Part shown: positions 51,728 to 61,370 of the stretch, in pieces
Position numbering within the stretch: the first letter of the stretch is position 1
Layout of the letters: every line of letters begins with the position of its first letter
NCBI RefSeq assembly: GCF_000720185.1
Contig: NZ_JOIY01000003.1
Span: 1 to 64,000, forward strand
Direction of reading: 5' to 3'
Length of the DNA stretch: 64,000 nucleotides
Origin: Streptomyces sp. NRRL S-340
Lineage (GTDB): Bacteria; Actinomycetota; Actinomycetes; Streptomycetales; Streptomycetaceae
Made by a program: the position numbers and the translations under genes
Notes under the pieces: model-generated
What the model saw: only the letters and a program-made list of their open reading frames with translations
Databases searched by the model: none
What the model was told of the DNA's origin: nothing

Positions 51728-52531
51728 GTGGCCGTGATCGATGACTGGAACACCGACAGAGTGCACCGCTTCCGCACCGAGGCAGCGTCCCGTGGGCTGC
51801 CGGCGGAGGAGGCCGAGGAGTGGATACGGGCCGCTGTGCCGGGCACGTTCTTCACACAGGGCGGTGACGGGCCGCTCGCGGCACGGACGGGTGGTGATCC
51901 GGAACTGCCGGAAGACGCCCCGGATCCGCGTCACCCCCTGATCGCCCGCGTCGACTGCGCGCTGATACCCCAGGGCGCCACCGGACTCCCCCTGCCCTCA
52001 TCCGGCCACCTGCTGTTCTTCGCCGACCTGGAGCTGGGCCTGCACGGCCCGTCGAGCGACGCGGTGTGCCATGTCCCCGCCGGGACACCGGCGGCCGTCC
52101 GGCGTGTGGACACCGGGTACGGGCCGTTCGAGCCGCAGGACATGCGCACGATGTGGCACCACTTGTCCCCGCCGATGCCGGAGAGCTTCGCGGAGGCCAG
52201 GTGGGAGGCCCCCGACGACGAGGAGTACGAACTCGCCGAGGAGTTGGAGAGCGCCTGGACGCACGTGGGTGGCTCCTGGCCGATCTGGACGTTCGCACTC
52301 GGCGCCCACCCTGTCGTCCTCAACGACGACCCTCTTCTCCTCGCCCGGGACGAGGAGCCGGAGACCGGCGACGCCGCGGCGGACACCGACGACTGGGTCC
52401 TGCTGGCCACCTGGCGTGGCGGTGAGCAGGTCCGCGAGCTGGACTCGTACGTCGTCAGCTGGATGATCCGCCGCCAGGACCTGGCGTCCCTGCGCTTCGA
52501 TCGCGTGTACACCCACGTCGACAGGGCATGA
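51728..52531 (+). CDS. DUF1963 (YwqG-like) protein
   Basis: A 267-residue cytoplasmic protein. The arrangement RHPLIARVDCALIPQGATGL, PLPSSGHLLFFADLELGLHG, VCHVPAGTPAAVRRVDTGYG, HVGGSWPIWTFALGAHPVVL, DDWVLLATWRGGEQVRELDS, YVVSWMIRRQDLASLRFDRV matches the YwqG/DUF1963 group (x-x-L-LFFxD ... VVxVP ... xGG-x-P ... WxLLxQ ... YFxIxxxDLxxxxFDRVY), which is common in streptomycetes. Starts at 51728 or 51734 (both GTG). Function unknown. Confidence 0.7.
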   Translation: MAVIDDWNTDRVHRFRTEAASRGLPAEEAEEWIRAAVPGTFFTQGGDGPLAARTGGDPELPEDAPDPRHPLIARVDCALIPQGATGLPLPSSGHLLFFADLELGLHGPSSDAVCHVPAGTPAAVRRVDTGYGPFEPQDMRTMWHHLSPPMPESFAEARWEAPDDEEYELAEELESAWTHVGGSWPIWTFALGAHPVVLNDDPLLLARDEEPETGDAAADTDDWVLLATWRGGEQVRELDSYVVSWMIRRQDLASLRFDRVYTHVDRA

Positions 52532-52624
52532 CGCCCGGCCCTGCCCACAGCCGTCGGCCGCACACGCGGCCGAGGTGACGGCGCGGCGCGGGCCGGGGCC
52601 ATGGGGCGGTGCGCTTGGTGCGCC

Positions 52625-54235
52625 CTACTGGCCCGCGCCGGGGACGCGGTGCGGCAGCCCTGTGCCGGGACGGTGCTTCATGGGCGTCCGTCTCCGGGTC
52701 GCCAGGGCTCTGTGCAGCGCGTTCCGTCCCCGGTCCGGCACCGTCCACAGCGTCTGGCCGCGCACTCCCCACTGCTCCAGCAGGGCGTTGGCCGCGAGGA
52801 AACCACTGGTCGCCGCCCGTTCCATGAGGGCCACGGGCAGGCCGGTGCGGACCATGTCACCGGCCACCACCAGCCGGGGGTGGGGGGTGCGGACGGTGGG
52901 GCGGTCGGCGTAGCCGCCCGGTGGGAAGAGAGGGCAGTCCTCGTGCCACTCGTGGCGGGCGTCGACGATCGCGGCCCGGCCGGTCTCCGGGTAGACGCGG
53001 TGCAGTTGGCCGAGGAGGCGTTTCTCCTCGACGTCGCGGGCGGCCGCGGGGGGTACGGCGTAGGCGTGCAGCTCGACGACGGAGCCACCGGTGCGCGCGC
53101 TCCAGCGGGCTGCTTCGTTCTCGTAGCGGTCCAGCACGCTGATGTTGTCGAGGGACCCGAAGCCGCTGGTGCCGAGGAAGCCTGGCCGGTCGGCGGCGAC
53201 CGGCCGGTCCAGCCACAGCCGGCTCACCAGGAAGGGCGGGGCGGTGCGCAGCCGTGCGATCCGCTCGCGCCAGGGCGCGTCGCCCAACTGCGGGCACCGC
53301 GCGACCAGTGAGCGCAGCCCCGCGCCGTCCAGGGCCAGGACGACTCCGTCGTGGCGGCGCTCGTCACAGGCGGTGGCGACCACGAAGTGACCCTGCTCGG
53401 TGGGCGCGATGTACTCGACGGCCGTGCCGGTGCGCACATCGGCGTGGTGGCGGGCCAGGTAGCCGGCGAGCGGGTCCCACAGGGCGGCCGGGAAGGGCGC
53501 CCGGGGCACGTCGAACAGCAGCCCTTCGGCGGAGCCGAGGAAGTAGATGTGGAACATCAGTGCCATCTCGGCCGCCGACAGCTCCCGCGGGTCGGCGAAA
53601 AAGCTCCGTGAGAACACCTCGAAGGCCAGGTGGCGGGCCTTCTCGGGGAAGCACACGGCGTCGAGGAAGGCCTGGGCGCTGGTGCCGTCCAGGTCGTCGT
53701 AGACCTGGGGCACGCGCACGTCGAGCAGGGGCAGGGCCGCCCGCACGTTCACGGCGCGCAGGTCCGCGGGCCGGAACGTGGGGCTGAGCGCCACGAAGCC
53801 GAGCGCACTGAGCGGCGGGGTGCGGGGCAGGTGACGGAAGCTGTCGTGCAGGCCGTCGGCGTTGAGCAGGGGGTAGTCCGGCAGGGCGGTGAGCCGCTCC
53901 AGGCCGGGGTCGGTCCGGCGCAGCAGTCCGCGCAGGTTGTAGTACTGGCGGAAGAACGCGTGGAAGCCGCGGCTCATGGTCACCGTCGTGCCGTCGCTCA
54001 GCCCGGTCGGCCATCCGCCGACCCGCCCTCCGAGGCAGGTCCGCTTCTCGTACACGGTGACGGCCACTCCGCGCTCGGCCAGTGCGGTGGCGGCGGCCAG
54101 GCCGGCGATGCCCGCCCCCACCACCGCCACCGACGGCGGGGGTCCTACGACCCGGTCGGCGCCGGGCGGGGCGGGGAGCACGCGGGCTCGCCGGTCGCGT
54201 CCCCGGCGTGCGGTGCCCTGGCGCGGGTTCCTCAT
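52625..54235 (-). CDS. crtU: CrtU, carotene desaturase/methyltransferase (isorenieratene synthase)
   Basis: A 536-residue FAD-dependent enzyme that desaturates and methyl-shifts the beta-ionone rings of beta-carotene to the aromatic rings of isorenieratene. SVAVVGAGIAGLAAATALAE gives the dinucleotide site at 40-45, then YEKRTCLGGRVGGWPTGLSD, MSRGFHAFFRQYYNLRGLLR (Rieske-free CrtU signature) and LVVAGDMVRTGLPVALMERA, the C-terminal FAD contact. ATG 54235 overlaps the crtT stop (ATGA). Last gene of the crtYTU operon. Length agrees with streptomycete CrtU. Confidence 0.85.
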   Translation of the reverse strand: MRNPRQGTARRGRDRRARVLPAPPGADRVVGPPPSVAVVGAGIAGLAAATALAERGVAVTVYEKRTCLGGRVGGWPTGLSDGTTVTMSRGFHAFFRQYYNLRGLLRRTDPGLERLTALPDYPLLNADGLHDSFRHLPRTPPLSALGFVALSPTFRPADLRAVNVRAALPLLDVRVPQVYDDLDGTSAQAFLDAVCFPEKARHLAFEVFSRSFFADPRELSAAEMALMFHIYFLGSAEGLLFDVPRAPFPAALWDPLAGYLARHHADVRTGTAVEYIAPTEQGHFVVATACDERRHDGVVLALDGAGLRSLVARCPQLGDAPWRERIARLRTAPPFLVSRLWLDRPVAADRPGFLGTSGFGSLDNISVLDRYENEAARWSARTGGSVVELHAYAVPPAAARDVEEKRLLGQLHRVYPETGRAAIVDARHEWHEDCPLFPPGGYADRPTVRTPHPRLVVAGDMVRTGLPVALMERAATSGFLAANALLEQWGVRGQTLWTVPDRGRNALHRALATRRRTPMKHRPGTGLPHRVPGAGQ

Positions 54236-54960
54236 GCGTCCAGCCCCTGGTCGTACGCGCGGCGGGCGACGAAGGTGTGGGTGATGCCCGTCTGCCAGCC
54301 CGGCAGCGGCAGGACGCGGACCTGGTCGAACCCGGCCGCACCGAGGCGCCGCGAGAAGCGCCCGGCGGTGTCGAAGTCCAGCACGCTGCGCCACAGGTGC
54401 CGGTACAGCCGCCCGTCCCCCAGCAGGGCCGCGACGGGCTGTACGAGCCCGCGGCACACCAGCGTCCACACCGCGCGGTCGGCGCGCCGGCCGCGGAGCG
54501 TGTACTCGTGGACGCCGAGCCGGCCGCCCGGCCGCAGCAGGGACCTGACGGTGGCGAGGACGGCGTCGGGGTCGGTGACGTTGCGGAGGAGGTAGGCCGC
54601 GAACACCGCGTCGAAGGGTCCGGACACCCCTGCCTCGCGCAACCGCTCGGCGGGAGCGTGCACGAAGGTCACCCCGTCCGCCCACGGTTTGGCCGCCGCC
54701 CGCCGGAGCATGCCGGCGGAGGCGTCCACCGCCGTGATGCCGGCGGCGGGCAGGACGGACCGCAGCGCGGCGGTGGAGGCGCCGGTGCCGCAGCCGAGGT
54801 CGAGCAGCCGCAGTCCCCGTCCCGGTCCGGGCAGGCGGAGCCGGCGCACCGAGCGGCGCAGGTGGGCGTGGTAGCCGGGATTGGCGGCCACCAACGTGTC
54901 GTAGCTGCGCGAGGCGTGGTCGAAGGCGGCGGCGAGATGTGCGTCGCGCAGCAGTGTCAT
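54232..54960 (-). CDS. crtT: CrtT, carotenoid-cluster methyltransferase
   Basis: A 242-residue class I SAM methyltransferase: RLLDLGCGTGAS (motif I, 51-62), ITAVDASAGMLRRAAAKPWA, FDAVFAAYLLRNVTDPDAVL (UbiE/COQ5-like), LRPGGRLGVHEYTLRGRRAD. It is encoded between crtY and crtU in streptomycete isorenieratene clusters. Its exact substrate was never clearly assigned. Both its ends overlap neighbours by ATGA, indicating tight translational coupling. Confidence 0.85.
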   Translation of the reverse strand: MTLLRDAHLAAAFDHASRSYDTLVAANPGYHAHLRRSVRRLRLPGPGRGLRLLDLGCGTGASTAALRSVLPAAGITAVDASAGMLRRAAAKPWADGVTFVHAPAERLREAGVSGPFDAVFAAYLLRNVTDPDAVLATVRSLLRPGGRLGVHEYTLRGRRADRAVWTLVCRGLVQPVAALLGDGRLYRHLWRSVLDFDTAGRFSRRLGAAGFDQVRVLPLPGWQTGITHTFVARRAYDQGLDA

Positions 54961-56240
54961 GCGGTCTCCGTCGGGGGCGGGAGCGGGGCGGACGGGTCCG
55001 GGGCGGCAGGCGGCGGGGTGGCACGGGGCGTCGGCGGTCGCGGCGGCGCGGGCAGGTCGAAGGGGCGGCGGGGCAGGCGGGGCAGCTCCACCGCCGAGCG
55101 GAGCATGGGCCCGACGGGCGTGCGCAGGCCGATGGACAGGTCCTCGAGCAGGCTGGTGGCCCCGTCGAGGAAGCGCAGCAGCCGCGGCACGGGCACGCGG
55201 CCGAACAGGTGGGTGAACAATGCCGGACCGTCGACCAGGCCGCTGTCCAGGGCGCGCAGCAGGACGGCGTCCATCGCCCGGGAGCGCCGCGAGTGGGCGG
55301 CCGGCGGTACCGGACGGCGCCCCCGGCGCAGGGCGTCGGCGACGGCCCGGGTCTGGCGTTGCAGCCCGGCGAAGGTGTAGCCGGTGGCGGGACGGGTCGC
55401 TCCGCCGGCGGCCCCGATGCGGAACACCGAGGCTCCGGTCTGCCGCGGGACCGGTGCGTCGGTCATCGGGATGACGCCCGTCTCGGTGGCCAGCACCTCC
55501 CGTGCGCCCAGTCCCAGCACCTCGTCGGCGTAGTGCCGTACGGCGCTCTCGTAGCAGTCCGGTGTGAGGACGTCGCGGGAGAACTCGGTGTACTCCACGA
55601 GGGCCTCGCACGGCCCGGTGGGCAGGACGTAGCCGAAGGACAGGCCGTGGCCGGGCTGCGGGGTGCGGAAGTCCATCAGCTCCACGGTGGCCGGGTCGAA
55701 GGCGGGCCGGGCGGTGCGCACGAACCAGCCGTGGAAGTGCTGGAGCAGGGTGGTGCGGCCGGCCGGCAGGCTGCCCGGGGGGCGGGAGTCGAACACCCAG
55801 CGGGCGCTGAGCACCCGTGCCCGGCCGTCGGTGTCCCTCAGATGGACGTGTGCGCCGCCGGGCACGTCCTCCACCGCCTCGACGGTCGCTTCGAGGCGCC
55901 GCACACCGGGGCTGCGGGCCAGGTCCCGCAGGACCAGACGCTCGAAGTCCTCGGAGCGGATCATGCGGTACCGCAGGGGGCCGGCGTCCCCGCCGACCGG
56001 GGCGCCGGTGGGCGGGCGCACCCTCAGCCGCCGCCATTCGGCCCGCACCGCCGCGTCGAACCGGCCGGGTCCCTGCGCCCAGTAGCACCAGGTCCGCGGT
56101 GGCGGGCGCAGCGGGCCGGGCGGGGCTTCCACCAGCACCACGGACGGTGTGCGCAGGCCGGGAACGCACCCGGCGAGCCGGTGGGCCAGCGACAGTCCGG
56201 CGGCGCCCGCACCCACGATGGCGACCTCCGTCTCCGGCAC
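54957..56240 (-). CDS. crtY: CrtY, lycopene beta-cyclase
   Basis: A 427-residue flavoprotein cyclase converting lycopene to beta-carotene. VAIVGAGAAGLSLAHRLAGC is the N-terminal dinucleotide motif, then PRTWCYWAQGPGRFDAAVRA (W-C-x-W), FDSRPPGS, LLQHFHGWFVRTARPAFDPA, MDFRTPQPGHGLSFGYVLPT and YTEFSRDVLTPDCYESAVRH, ATRPATGYTFAGLQRQTRAV. All are CrtY/CrtL-type motifs. The C-terminal 40 residues are Pro-rich, beyond the family core. GTG 56240 follows GGGAGGACACC. First gene of the operon. Confidence 0.9.
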   Translation of the reverse strand: MPETEVAIVGAGAAGLSLAHRLAGCVPGLRTPSVVLVEAPPGPLRPPPRTWCYWAQGPGRFDAAVRAEWRRLRVRPPTGAPVGGDAGPLRYRMIRSEDFERLVLRDLARSPGVRRLEATVEAVEDVPGGAHVHLRDTDGRARVLSARWVFDSRPPGSLPAGRTTLLQHFHGWFVRTARPAFDPATVELMDFRTPQPGHGLSFGYVLPTGPCEALVEYTEFSRDVLTPDCYESAVRHYADEVLGLGAREVLATETGVIPMTDAPVPRQTGASVFRIGAAGGATRPATGYTFAGLQRQTRAVADALRRGRRPVPPAAHSRRSRAMDAVLLRALDSGLVDGPALFTHLFGRVPVPRLLRFLDGATSLLEDLSIGLRTPVGPMLRSAVELPRLPRRPFDLPAPPRPPTPRATPPPAAPDPSAPLPPPTETA

Positions 56241-56547
56241 GGTGTCCTCCCTTCCCCGGTGTGTTCCCGGCCCTCGATCCGGTCCGGATGCGACGCGCCG
56301 CGGCCGGTTCCCGCAGTGCCTGGCCTGCGACCGGTGGTCAGGGGGCCGGCACGGTCGTCCGGTCCCGGGTGCTTTCGCCCGGTGTTCCGGATTGTGTACC
56401 CCGGTGGACGCAGGACGCCCCCCGGCGGCGAGCGGACGAGCGCCGGGCACGGCACGGTGAAGGGGGCAGATCCCCGCACTCGCCGCGATCGCACGGGTCG
56501 ACGGGGCGTCCGTCCGCGCCGTCTCAGGCGCAGCAGACGGGTGAGGC
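56241..56547. promoter_or_regulatory. divergent crt promoter region
   Basis: The 307 bases between crtY (minus) and the crtI-side operon (plus) must hold both promoters. No canonical sigma-70-type pair stands out, as expected if an ECF sigma such as LitS (known in S. coelicolor crt control) is used. I could not identify its sites by eye. Confidence 0.4.
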
Positions 56548-57057
56548 ATGCACGGACACGACGGAGGGAACGGGGATGCGTCCCAGCCACACGAAGGTTC
56601 GCCCGGCGACCGCACCGCCACCGGGGGCTCCGACCGCGTCGGCGGCCATGGGATCACCCACGGGTGGCCGGGCGCCCGGCTCCGGAAGGGCCGAGGCGAC
56701 GGCGACGGCGCCGCGACCGCCGCGCCGGGCGAGTGGTCCGGTGACGCCGCCCCCGCCGAGCCCGGTCTGCGGGAGGTGCGGGCCGTGCTGACCGGGACGG
56801 GGGCGCGCTCCACCGTGGAAGGCGGCCCCGGCCGGCTCGCCGCGCAGGGGCTGCGGCACTTCGGCGGTGCCGTGCTCGACGTGCAGGGCCGGCGGCACTT
56901 CGACGGTGCCGGGTTCGACCTGCAGGCGGCGCCACTGCGCCGGCTGCCGCGCGCTGCCGCCGGAGCGCGACCGGACGGGGACGCCCCCCTGTGGCTGCGG
57001 CCGCCGCCAGGTCCGTGCACGGCTCGCGTCCGTCACAGCGCGGGGACCGGCCGGTGA
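56548..57057 (+). CDS. unrecognised protein in the position of crtE
   Basis: 169 codons from ATG 56548, stopping with TGA that overlaps the crtI start (GTGA), so it looks coupled like its neighbours. The first 65 residues are Gly/Asp-rich and low-complexity. Then GLREVRAVLTGTGARSTVEG, GPGRLAAQGLRHFGGAVLDV and a duplicated 12-mer, RHFGGAVLDVQG / RHFDGAGFDLQA. It has no DDxxD motif and no polyprenyl-synthase similarity, although crtE normally stands here. It may be a remnant, a replacement or a new small component. Third-position GC is lower than in crtI. Confidence 0.45.
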   Translation: MHGHDGGNGDASQPHEGSPGDRTATGGSDRVGGHGITHGWPGARLRKGRGDGDGAATAAPGEWSGDAAPAEPGLREVRAVLTGTGARSTVEGGPGRLAAQGLRHFGGAVLDVQGRRHFDGAGFDLQAAPLRRLPRAAAGARPDGDAPLWLRPPPGPCTARVRHSAGTGR

Positions 57058-58820
57058 CCCGCGCCCTGTCCGGGCCCACCGACCACGTGGTGGTCGTGGG
57101 TGCCGGACTGGCGGGGCTGTCGGCGGCGCTGCACCTGCTGGGCGCGGGTCGCCGCGTCACCGTCGTCGAACGCGAGGTCCGGCCGGGTGGCCGGGCCGGG
57201 CGCCTCGACCTGGCCGGCTACCGGATCGACACCGGGCCCACGGTGCTGACCATGCCGGAACTGGCCGACGAGGCGTTCGCCGCCGTCGGCGACAGCCTGT
57301 ACGAGCGGGTGGAGCTGGTCCCCCTGCATCCGGCCTACCGTGCCTGTTTCGCGGACGGCACCAGCCTCGATGTGCACACCGGCGCGGAGGCGATGGCCGC
57401 GGAGGTGGAGCGGTTCGCGGGAGCGGCCGAGGCCGGCGGCTACCTGCGGCTGCGCGAGTGGCTCCAGCGGTTGTACCGGGTGCAGATGCGGCGGTTCATC
57501 GACGCCAACTTCGACTCGCCGCTCGGTCTGCTCAACGCGGACCTCGCGCGGCTGGCCGCACTCGGCGGCTTCGGCCGCCTCGACGCCCGGATCGCCGGTT
57601 TCCTGGGCGACGAGCGGCTGCGCCGGGTGTTCTCCTTCCAGGCCCTGTACGCGGGCGTGCCCCCGGCGCGGGCGCTGGCCGCCTACGCGGTCATCGCCTA
57701 CATGGACACCGTCGCCGGCGTGTACTTCCCGCGGGGCGGCATGCACTCCCTGCCGCGGGCCATGGCGCAGGCGGCCGCCGAGGCGGGCGCCGAGCTGCGG
57801 TTCGGCCGGCGGGTGACCCGTCTGGAACGGTCGGGGGAGCGCATCACCGCCGTGGTCACCGACACCGAACGCCTCGCGTGCGACGCGGTCGTCCTCACCC
57901 CGGACCTGCCCGTCGCCTACCGGCTGCTCGGCCGCCGGCCGCGCAGACCGCTCCGGCTGCGCCACTCCCCCTCCGCCGTCGTCCTGCACGCCGGCACCGA
58001 CCGCACCTGGCCCCAGCTCGCCCACCACACACTCTCCTTCGGCGCGGCATGGGGCACCACCTTCGACGAACTCACCCGCACCGGAGAGCTGATGAGCGAC
58101 CCGTCACTGCTCGTCACCCGTCCCACCGCCACCGACCCCGCACTCGCGCCGCCGGGGCGTCACCTGCACTACCTCCTGGCCCCCTGCCCCAACACCGAGA
58201 CCGGCCCGGCCGCGGCCGCCTGGTCCGGCCTCGGCCCCCGTTACCGGGACACGCTGCTGCGGGAACTGCAGCGGCGCGGACTGGACGGTTTCGAAGCCGC
58301 CATCGAGGAGGAGTGCCTGATCACCCCGGCCCACTGGCACGCCCAGGGCCATGCCGCCGGCACCCCCTTCTCCGCCGCCCACACCTTCGCGCAGACCGGC
58401 CCCTTCCGGCCGCGCAACCTGGTGCGCGGAACGGAGAACGCCGTCCTGGCGGGCTGCGGCACCACCCCCGGCGTCGGTGTGCCGACCGTGCTGCTGTCGG
58501 GGAAACTGGCCGCGGCCCGCGTCACAGGCCTGCCCGGGCGCGGGACCGGCCGCTCAAGCGTCCTGGCGTCCGCCGGCCGCCCGGGGCCGGCCGAGGCCCC
58601 GGGCGGCGGCAACCTGGCGGCCCTGGGCGGGCGGCGGACCGCCGGACCGGATCCGGCGCCCGAACCGCCGGAGCAGGGGGCGCCCGATGACCGCGCCGCC
58701 GCCGTGCCGCGGTCCCCGGCCTCCCCGCCGGGCCGTCGCGCCGCCGAGCGGCGGCCCCCAGCGGCTGAAGGATCCCCCGGAGGTCCCACGGCCCCCATGA
58801 GCGAAGGCAGGACAGGATGA
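57054..58820 (+). CDS. crtI: CrtI, phytoene desaturase
   Basis: A 588-residue FAD-dependent desaturase making lycopene from phytoene. [20 protein letters not shown] (GxGxxG at 16-21), [80 protein letters not shown], and the C-terminal carotenoid-binding motif [20 protein letters not shown] (about 483-502). It goes on for about 85 residues past the usual end with a Pro/Arg-rich, low-complexity tail. GTG 57054 is coupled to the previous frame, and the stop overlaps crtB's ATG (ATGA). Confidence 0.9.
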   Translation: MTRALSGPTDHVVVVGAGLAGLSAALHLLGAGRRVTVVEREVRPGGRAGRLDLAGYRIDTGPTVLTMPELADEAFAAVGDSLYERVELVPLHPAYRACFADGTSLDVHTGAEAMAAEVERFAGAAEAGGYLRLREWLQRLYRVQMRRFIDANFDSPLGLLNADLARLAALGGFGRLDARIAGFLGDERLRRVFSFQALYAGVPPARALAAYAVIAYMDTVAGVYFPRGGMHSLPRAMAQAAAEAGAELRFGRRVTRLERSGERITAVVTDTERLACDAVVLTPDLPVAYRLLGRRPRRPLRLRHSPSAVVLHAGTDRTWPQLAHHTLSFGAAWGTTFDELTRTGELMSDPSLLVTRPTATDPALAPPGRHLHYLLAPCPNTETGPAAAAWSGLGPRYRDTLLRELQRRGLDGFEAAIEEECLITPAHWHAQGHAAGTPFSAAHTFAQTGPFRPRNLVRGTENAVLAGCGTTPGVGVPTVLLSGKLAAARVTGLPGRGTGRSSVLASAGRPGPAEAPGGGNLAALGGRRTAGPDPAPEPPEQGAPDDRAAAVPRSPASPPGRRAAERRPPAAEGSPGGPTAPMSEGRTG

Positions 58821-59851
58821 CCGATCGAGAGCTGGACGCGGCGGGGATCACCGATCCGGCACTGCGTGAGGCCTACCGCCGCTGCCGCGCCCTCAACGCC
58901 CGGCACGGCAGGACGTACTTCCTCGCCACCCGCCTGCTGCCCGTGGAACGCCGGCCCGCCGTGCACGCCCTGTACGGCTTCGCCCGCTGGGCCGACGACA
59001 TCGTCGACCGCCTCGACGCCGACGCCCGAGCGGACGTGCGAGAGCCGGCGCTGATCCGGCTCCAGGAGGAGCTGGAGGACGGTCTGCGGCGGGGCGTCAG
59101 CCGCGAGCCGGTGGTACGCGCGCTCGCCGACACCGCGCGCCGCTACGGCATCGGGCCCGCCCACTTCCGGGACTTCCTGTCCGCGATGCGCTCCGACCTG
59201 GTCGTGACCTCCTACGCCACCTACGCGGACCTGCGCGTGTACATGCACGGCTCGGCCGCCGTGATCGGGCTGCAGATGCTGCCGGTGCTGGGCACGGTGG
59301 TGCCCCGGGAGGAGGCCGCACCGTACGCCGCCGCGCTGGGCGTCGCCTTCCAGCTGAGCAACTTCCTGCGGGACGTCGGCGAGGACCTGGACCGCGGGCG
59401 GGTCTACCTGCCGGCCGACCTGCTCGACGGTCACGGCGTGGACAGGGAACTGCTGCTCCACAGCCGCGCGACAGGCCGGCCGGACCGCCGCATCACCGCC
59501 GCGCTCAGGGAGTTCGAGGCGCTGACCCGGAGCGTGTACCGGGCGGCGACGCCCGGCATCGAGCTGCTCGATCCGGTGGCGCGGCCCTGCATCCGCACCG
59601 CGGCCGTCCTGTACGGCGGCATCCTGGACGCCGTGGCCCGCGACGGCTACGCCGTGCTGCACCGGCGGTCGGTGGTGCAGCGACGGCGCCGGGCGGTGGT
59701 CGCTGCCGACGGGCTGGCCCGGGTGGCGGCGGCCCGGCTGCGCTCGCGCGGCGGGCGGGGGCACCGGCCGCCCGTTCGTGCCCTTCACCTGCCCGGTACC
59801 GCGGTCCTCGCGCCGCCGGCGGCCGTGCGCCCCGCCGAGGAGGCCGTGTGA
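58817..59851 (+). CDS. crtB: CrtB, phytoene synthase
   Basis: A 344-residue head-to-head prenyl synthase condensing two geranylgeranyl diphosphates to phytoene. Motifs: [20 protein letters not shown], first Asp-rich motif DDIVD at 60-64 ([15 protein letters not shown]), [20 protein letters not shown], and the second, [20 protein letters not shown] at about 182-201, the trans-isoprenyl synthase signature. Starts inside crtI's stop and ends overlapping the next start (GTGA). Confidence 0.95.
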   Translation: MTDRELDAAGITDPALREAYRRCRALNARHGRTYFLATRLLPVERRPAVHALYGFARWADDIVDRLDADARADVREPALIRLQEELEDGLRRGVSREPVVRALADTARRYGIGPAHFRDFLSAMRSDLVVTSYATYADLRVYMHGSAAVIGLQMLPVLGTVVPREEAAPYAAALGVAFQLSNFLRDVGEDLDRGRVYLPADLLDGHGVDRELLLHSRATGRPDRRITAALREFEALTRSVYRAATPGIELLDPVARPCIRTAAVLYGGILDAVARDGYAVLHRRSVVQRRRRAVVAADGLARVAAARLRSRGGRGHRPPVRALHLPGTAVLAPPAAVRPAEEAV

Positions 59852-60855
59852 ACCGCCGGCGCCTGCCGCTGTCGCTGCGCCGCTCCGCCGTGCCCTGGGA
59901 GCGTCAGCGGCCCACCTGGAGGGATGCGCGGCCCGCGGTCATCGCAGGCGCGCTGAAGCGGGCACAGGCCCTCCCGTCCGGCAACTGGTACGTCCTCGGC
60001 GCCTCCCGTGCCGTGCGCGGGGACGGCAAGCTGGCGCGGACCGTGGCGGGACAGGAGGTCGTGGTGTGGCGCGGCCCCGGTGGGCGCCTCGTCGGCGGAC
60101 CGGGCATCTGCCCTCACCTGGGGGCACCGCTGCGTGACAGTCCCGTGCGCTGCGGCACGCTGGTGTGCCACTGGCACGGCCTGGCCCTGGACGGCCGCCC
60201 CTACGCGGGCTGGTCGCCGCTGCCGGTCCACGACGACGGGGTGCTGGTGTGGGCGCGCCTGGACGCGGTGGGCGGAGAGGAACCGACGGACGAACCGGTC
60301 GTACCACAGCGGCCCCAGCCCGCACACGCCCTGACGGCCGTCCACACGGACGTGGGTGTGTGCGATCCGGAGGACATCGTGGCCAACCGGCTCGATCCCT
60401 GGCACGGGACGTGGTTCCACCCGCACTCCTTCGTCGACCTGACGGTGGTGGACGCGCCCGGCGGCCCGGTGGACGCGGTGGACGACGACCCTCATTCCCT
60501 GACCGTCGACGTGTCCTTCAAGGTGGCGGGCCGGCTGGTCGTACCGGTCCGCGCGGTCTTCTCCGCACCCGAACCACGCACGGTCGTCATGCGCATCACC
60601 CGGGGCGAGGGTGCCGGCTCCGTCGTGGAGACCCATGCGACTCCGCTCGGCACCGACGCGGCCGGCCGGCCGCGCACCGCCGTCACCGAGGCGGTGGTCG
60701 CCGTGTCCCACCGCCCCGGCTTCGCCGCGGTCCGCCTGGCCGCGCCCCTGTTGCGGCCCCTGGTCCGCGCGGCGGCCGCAAGGCTGTGGCGCGACGACCT
60801 GTCCTACGCCGAGCGGCGCCGGCAGCTCCGCTCCACAGGGCTTTTCCCGGGCTGA
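59848..60855 (+). CDS. crtV: CrtV-position Rieske [2Fe-2S] protein (DUF5914)
   Basis: A 335-residue protein. The Rieske domain spans about 45-150 with Cys88-x-His90 and Cys107-x-x-His110 ([17 protein letters not shown] ... [12 protein letters not shown]). A C-terminal domain follows with [20 protein letters not shown], resembling the ring-hydroxylating-oxygenase helper domain DUF5914. This is the fourth gene of streptomycete crtEIBV operons, historically called crtV and sometimes annotated methylesterase. The sequence argues for an iron-sulfur redox role instead. GTG 59848 is coupled to crtB. Confidence 0.8.
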   Translation: MNRRRLPLSLRRSAVPWERQRPTWRDARPAVIAGALKRAQALPSGNWYVLGASRAVRGDGKLARTVAGQEVVVWRGPGGRLVGGPGICPHLGAPLRDSPVRCGTLVCHWHGLALDGRPYAGWSPLPVHDDGVLVWARLDAVGGEEPTDEPVVPQRPQPAHALTAVHTDVGVCDPEDIVANRLDPWHGTWFHPHSFVDLTVVDAPGGPVDAVDDDPHSLTVDVSFKVAGRLVVPVRAVFSAPEPRTVVMRITRGEGAGSVVETHATPLGTDAAGRPRTAVTEAVVAVSHRPGFAAVRLAAPLLRPLVRAAAARLWRDDLSYAERRRQLRSTGLFPG

Positions 60856-60944
60856 GCAGGGCACGAGGCGGCCGCGATCCCTTCCGCTCCCGGCGATCCG
60901 GCTCGGCGTCTGCAAGGGGGCCGGCTCCCGGCCTCGGCACGACA

Positions 60945-61230
60945 CGGCAGAGCGGGCCGCGGAACATCTGGCGTTGCGGCGGACGAGGGAGGCGTTCAGC
61001 GCGGTGGCGAACGCGCACCACGCCGCGTACGGGACCAGGAGCCGGGCGGCCGTCGCATCGTGCGTGCGGTCCGGCGGATCAGGTCGGCGTCGCTCAGGTC
61101 AGCAGCAGTGTGCCGGCCAGCCCTGCCCCCGGACTGCGCCGGGCGAAGGACAGCGGGCTCCAGCCCGTGTTCAGCGACAGGTTCACCGCGAGGCTCGCGG
61201 CCAACGCACGCTCCTCCCGGCGCGTCGTGG
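60945..61230 (-). pseudogene. TspO/MBR-family protein, frameshifted
   Basis: The minus strand shows RALAASLAVNLSLNTGWSPL, SFARRSPGAGLAGTLLLT then a stop at 61094. In other frames, downstream: SDADLIRRTA and LLVPYAAWCAFATALNASLV with RRNA. These are the last helices of TspO/MBR membrane proteins (NLxLNxxWsxLFF...ALLxPYxxWxxFAtaLN), genes often found beside crt clusters. Several indels and a missing N-terminus make it dead. Confidence 0.7.
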
Positions 61231-61370
61231 GGGCGCCCCGGACGTCGCGGAGAAGCCGGTGACGACTTGGGGCGCCCTGTGCGGGTGCGCGCAGGAGGTC
61301 ACGCTGCTGCTGCGCGGCTTCGACCACGCCGGAGAGGCGACCGACTCTTCCGGCGCGCAGGGCGGAAGGC

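Noticed and set aside
54957..57020. Extended open frame upstream of crtY's GTG on the minus strand
   Set aside because: The residues before the GxGxxG motif are Arg/Pro-rich and cover the divergent promoter and the opposite operon. The ribosome site supports GTG 56240.
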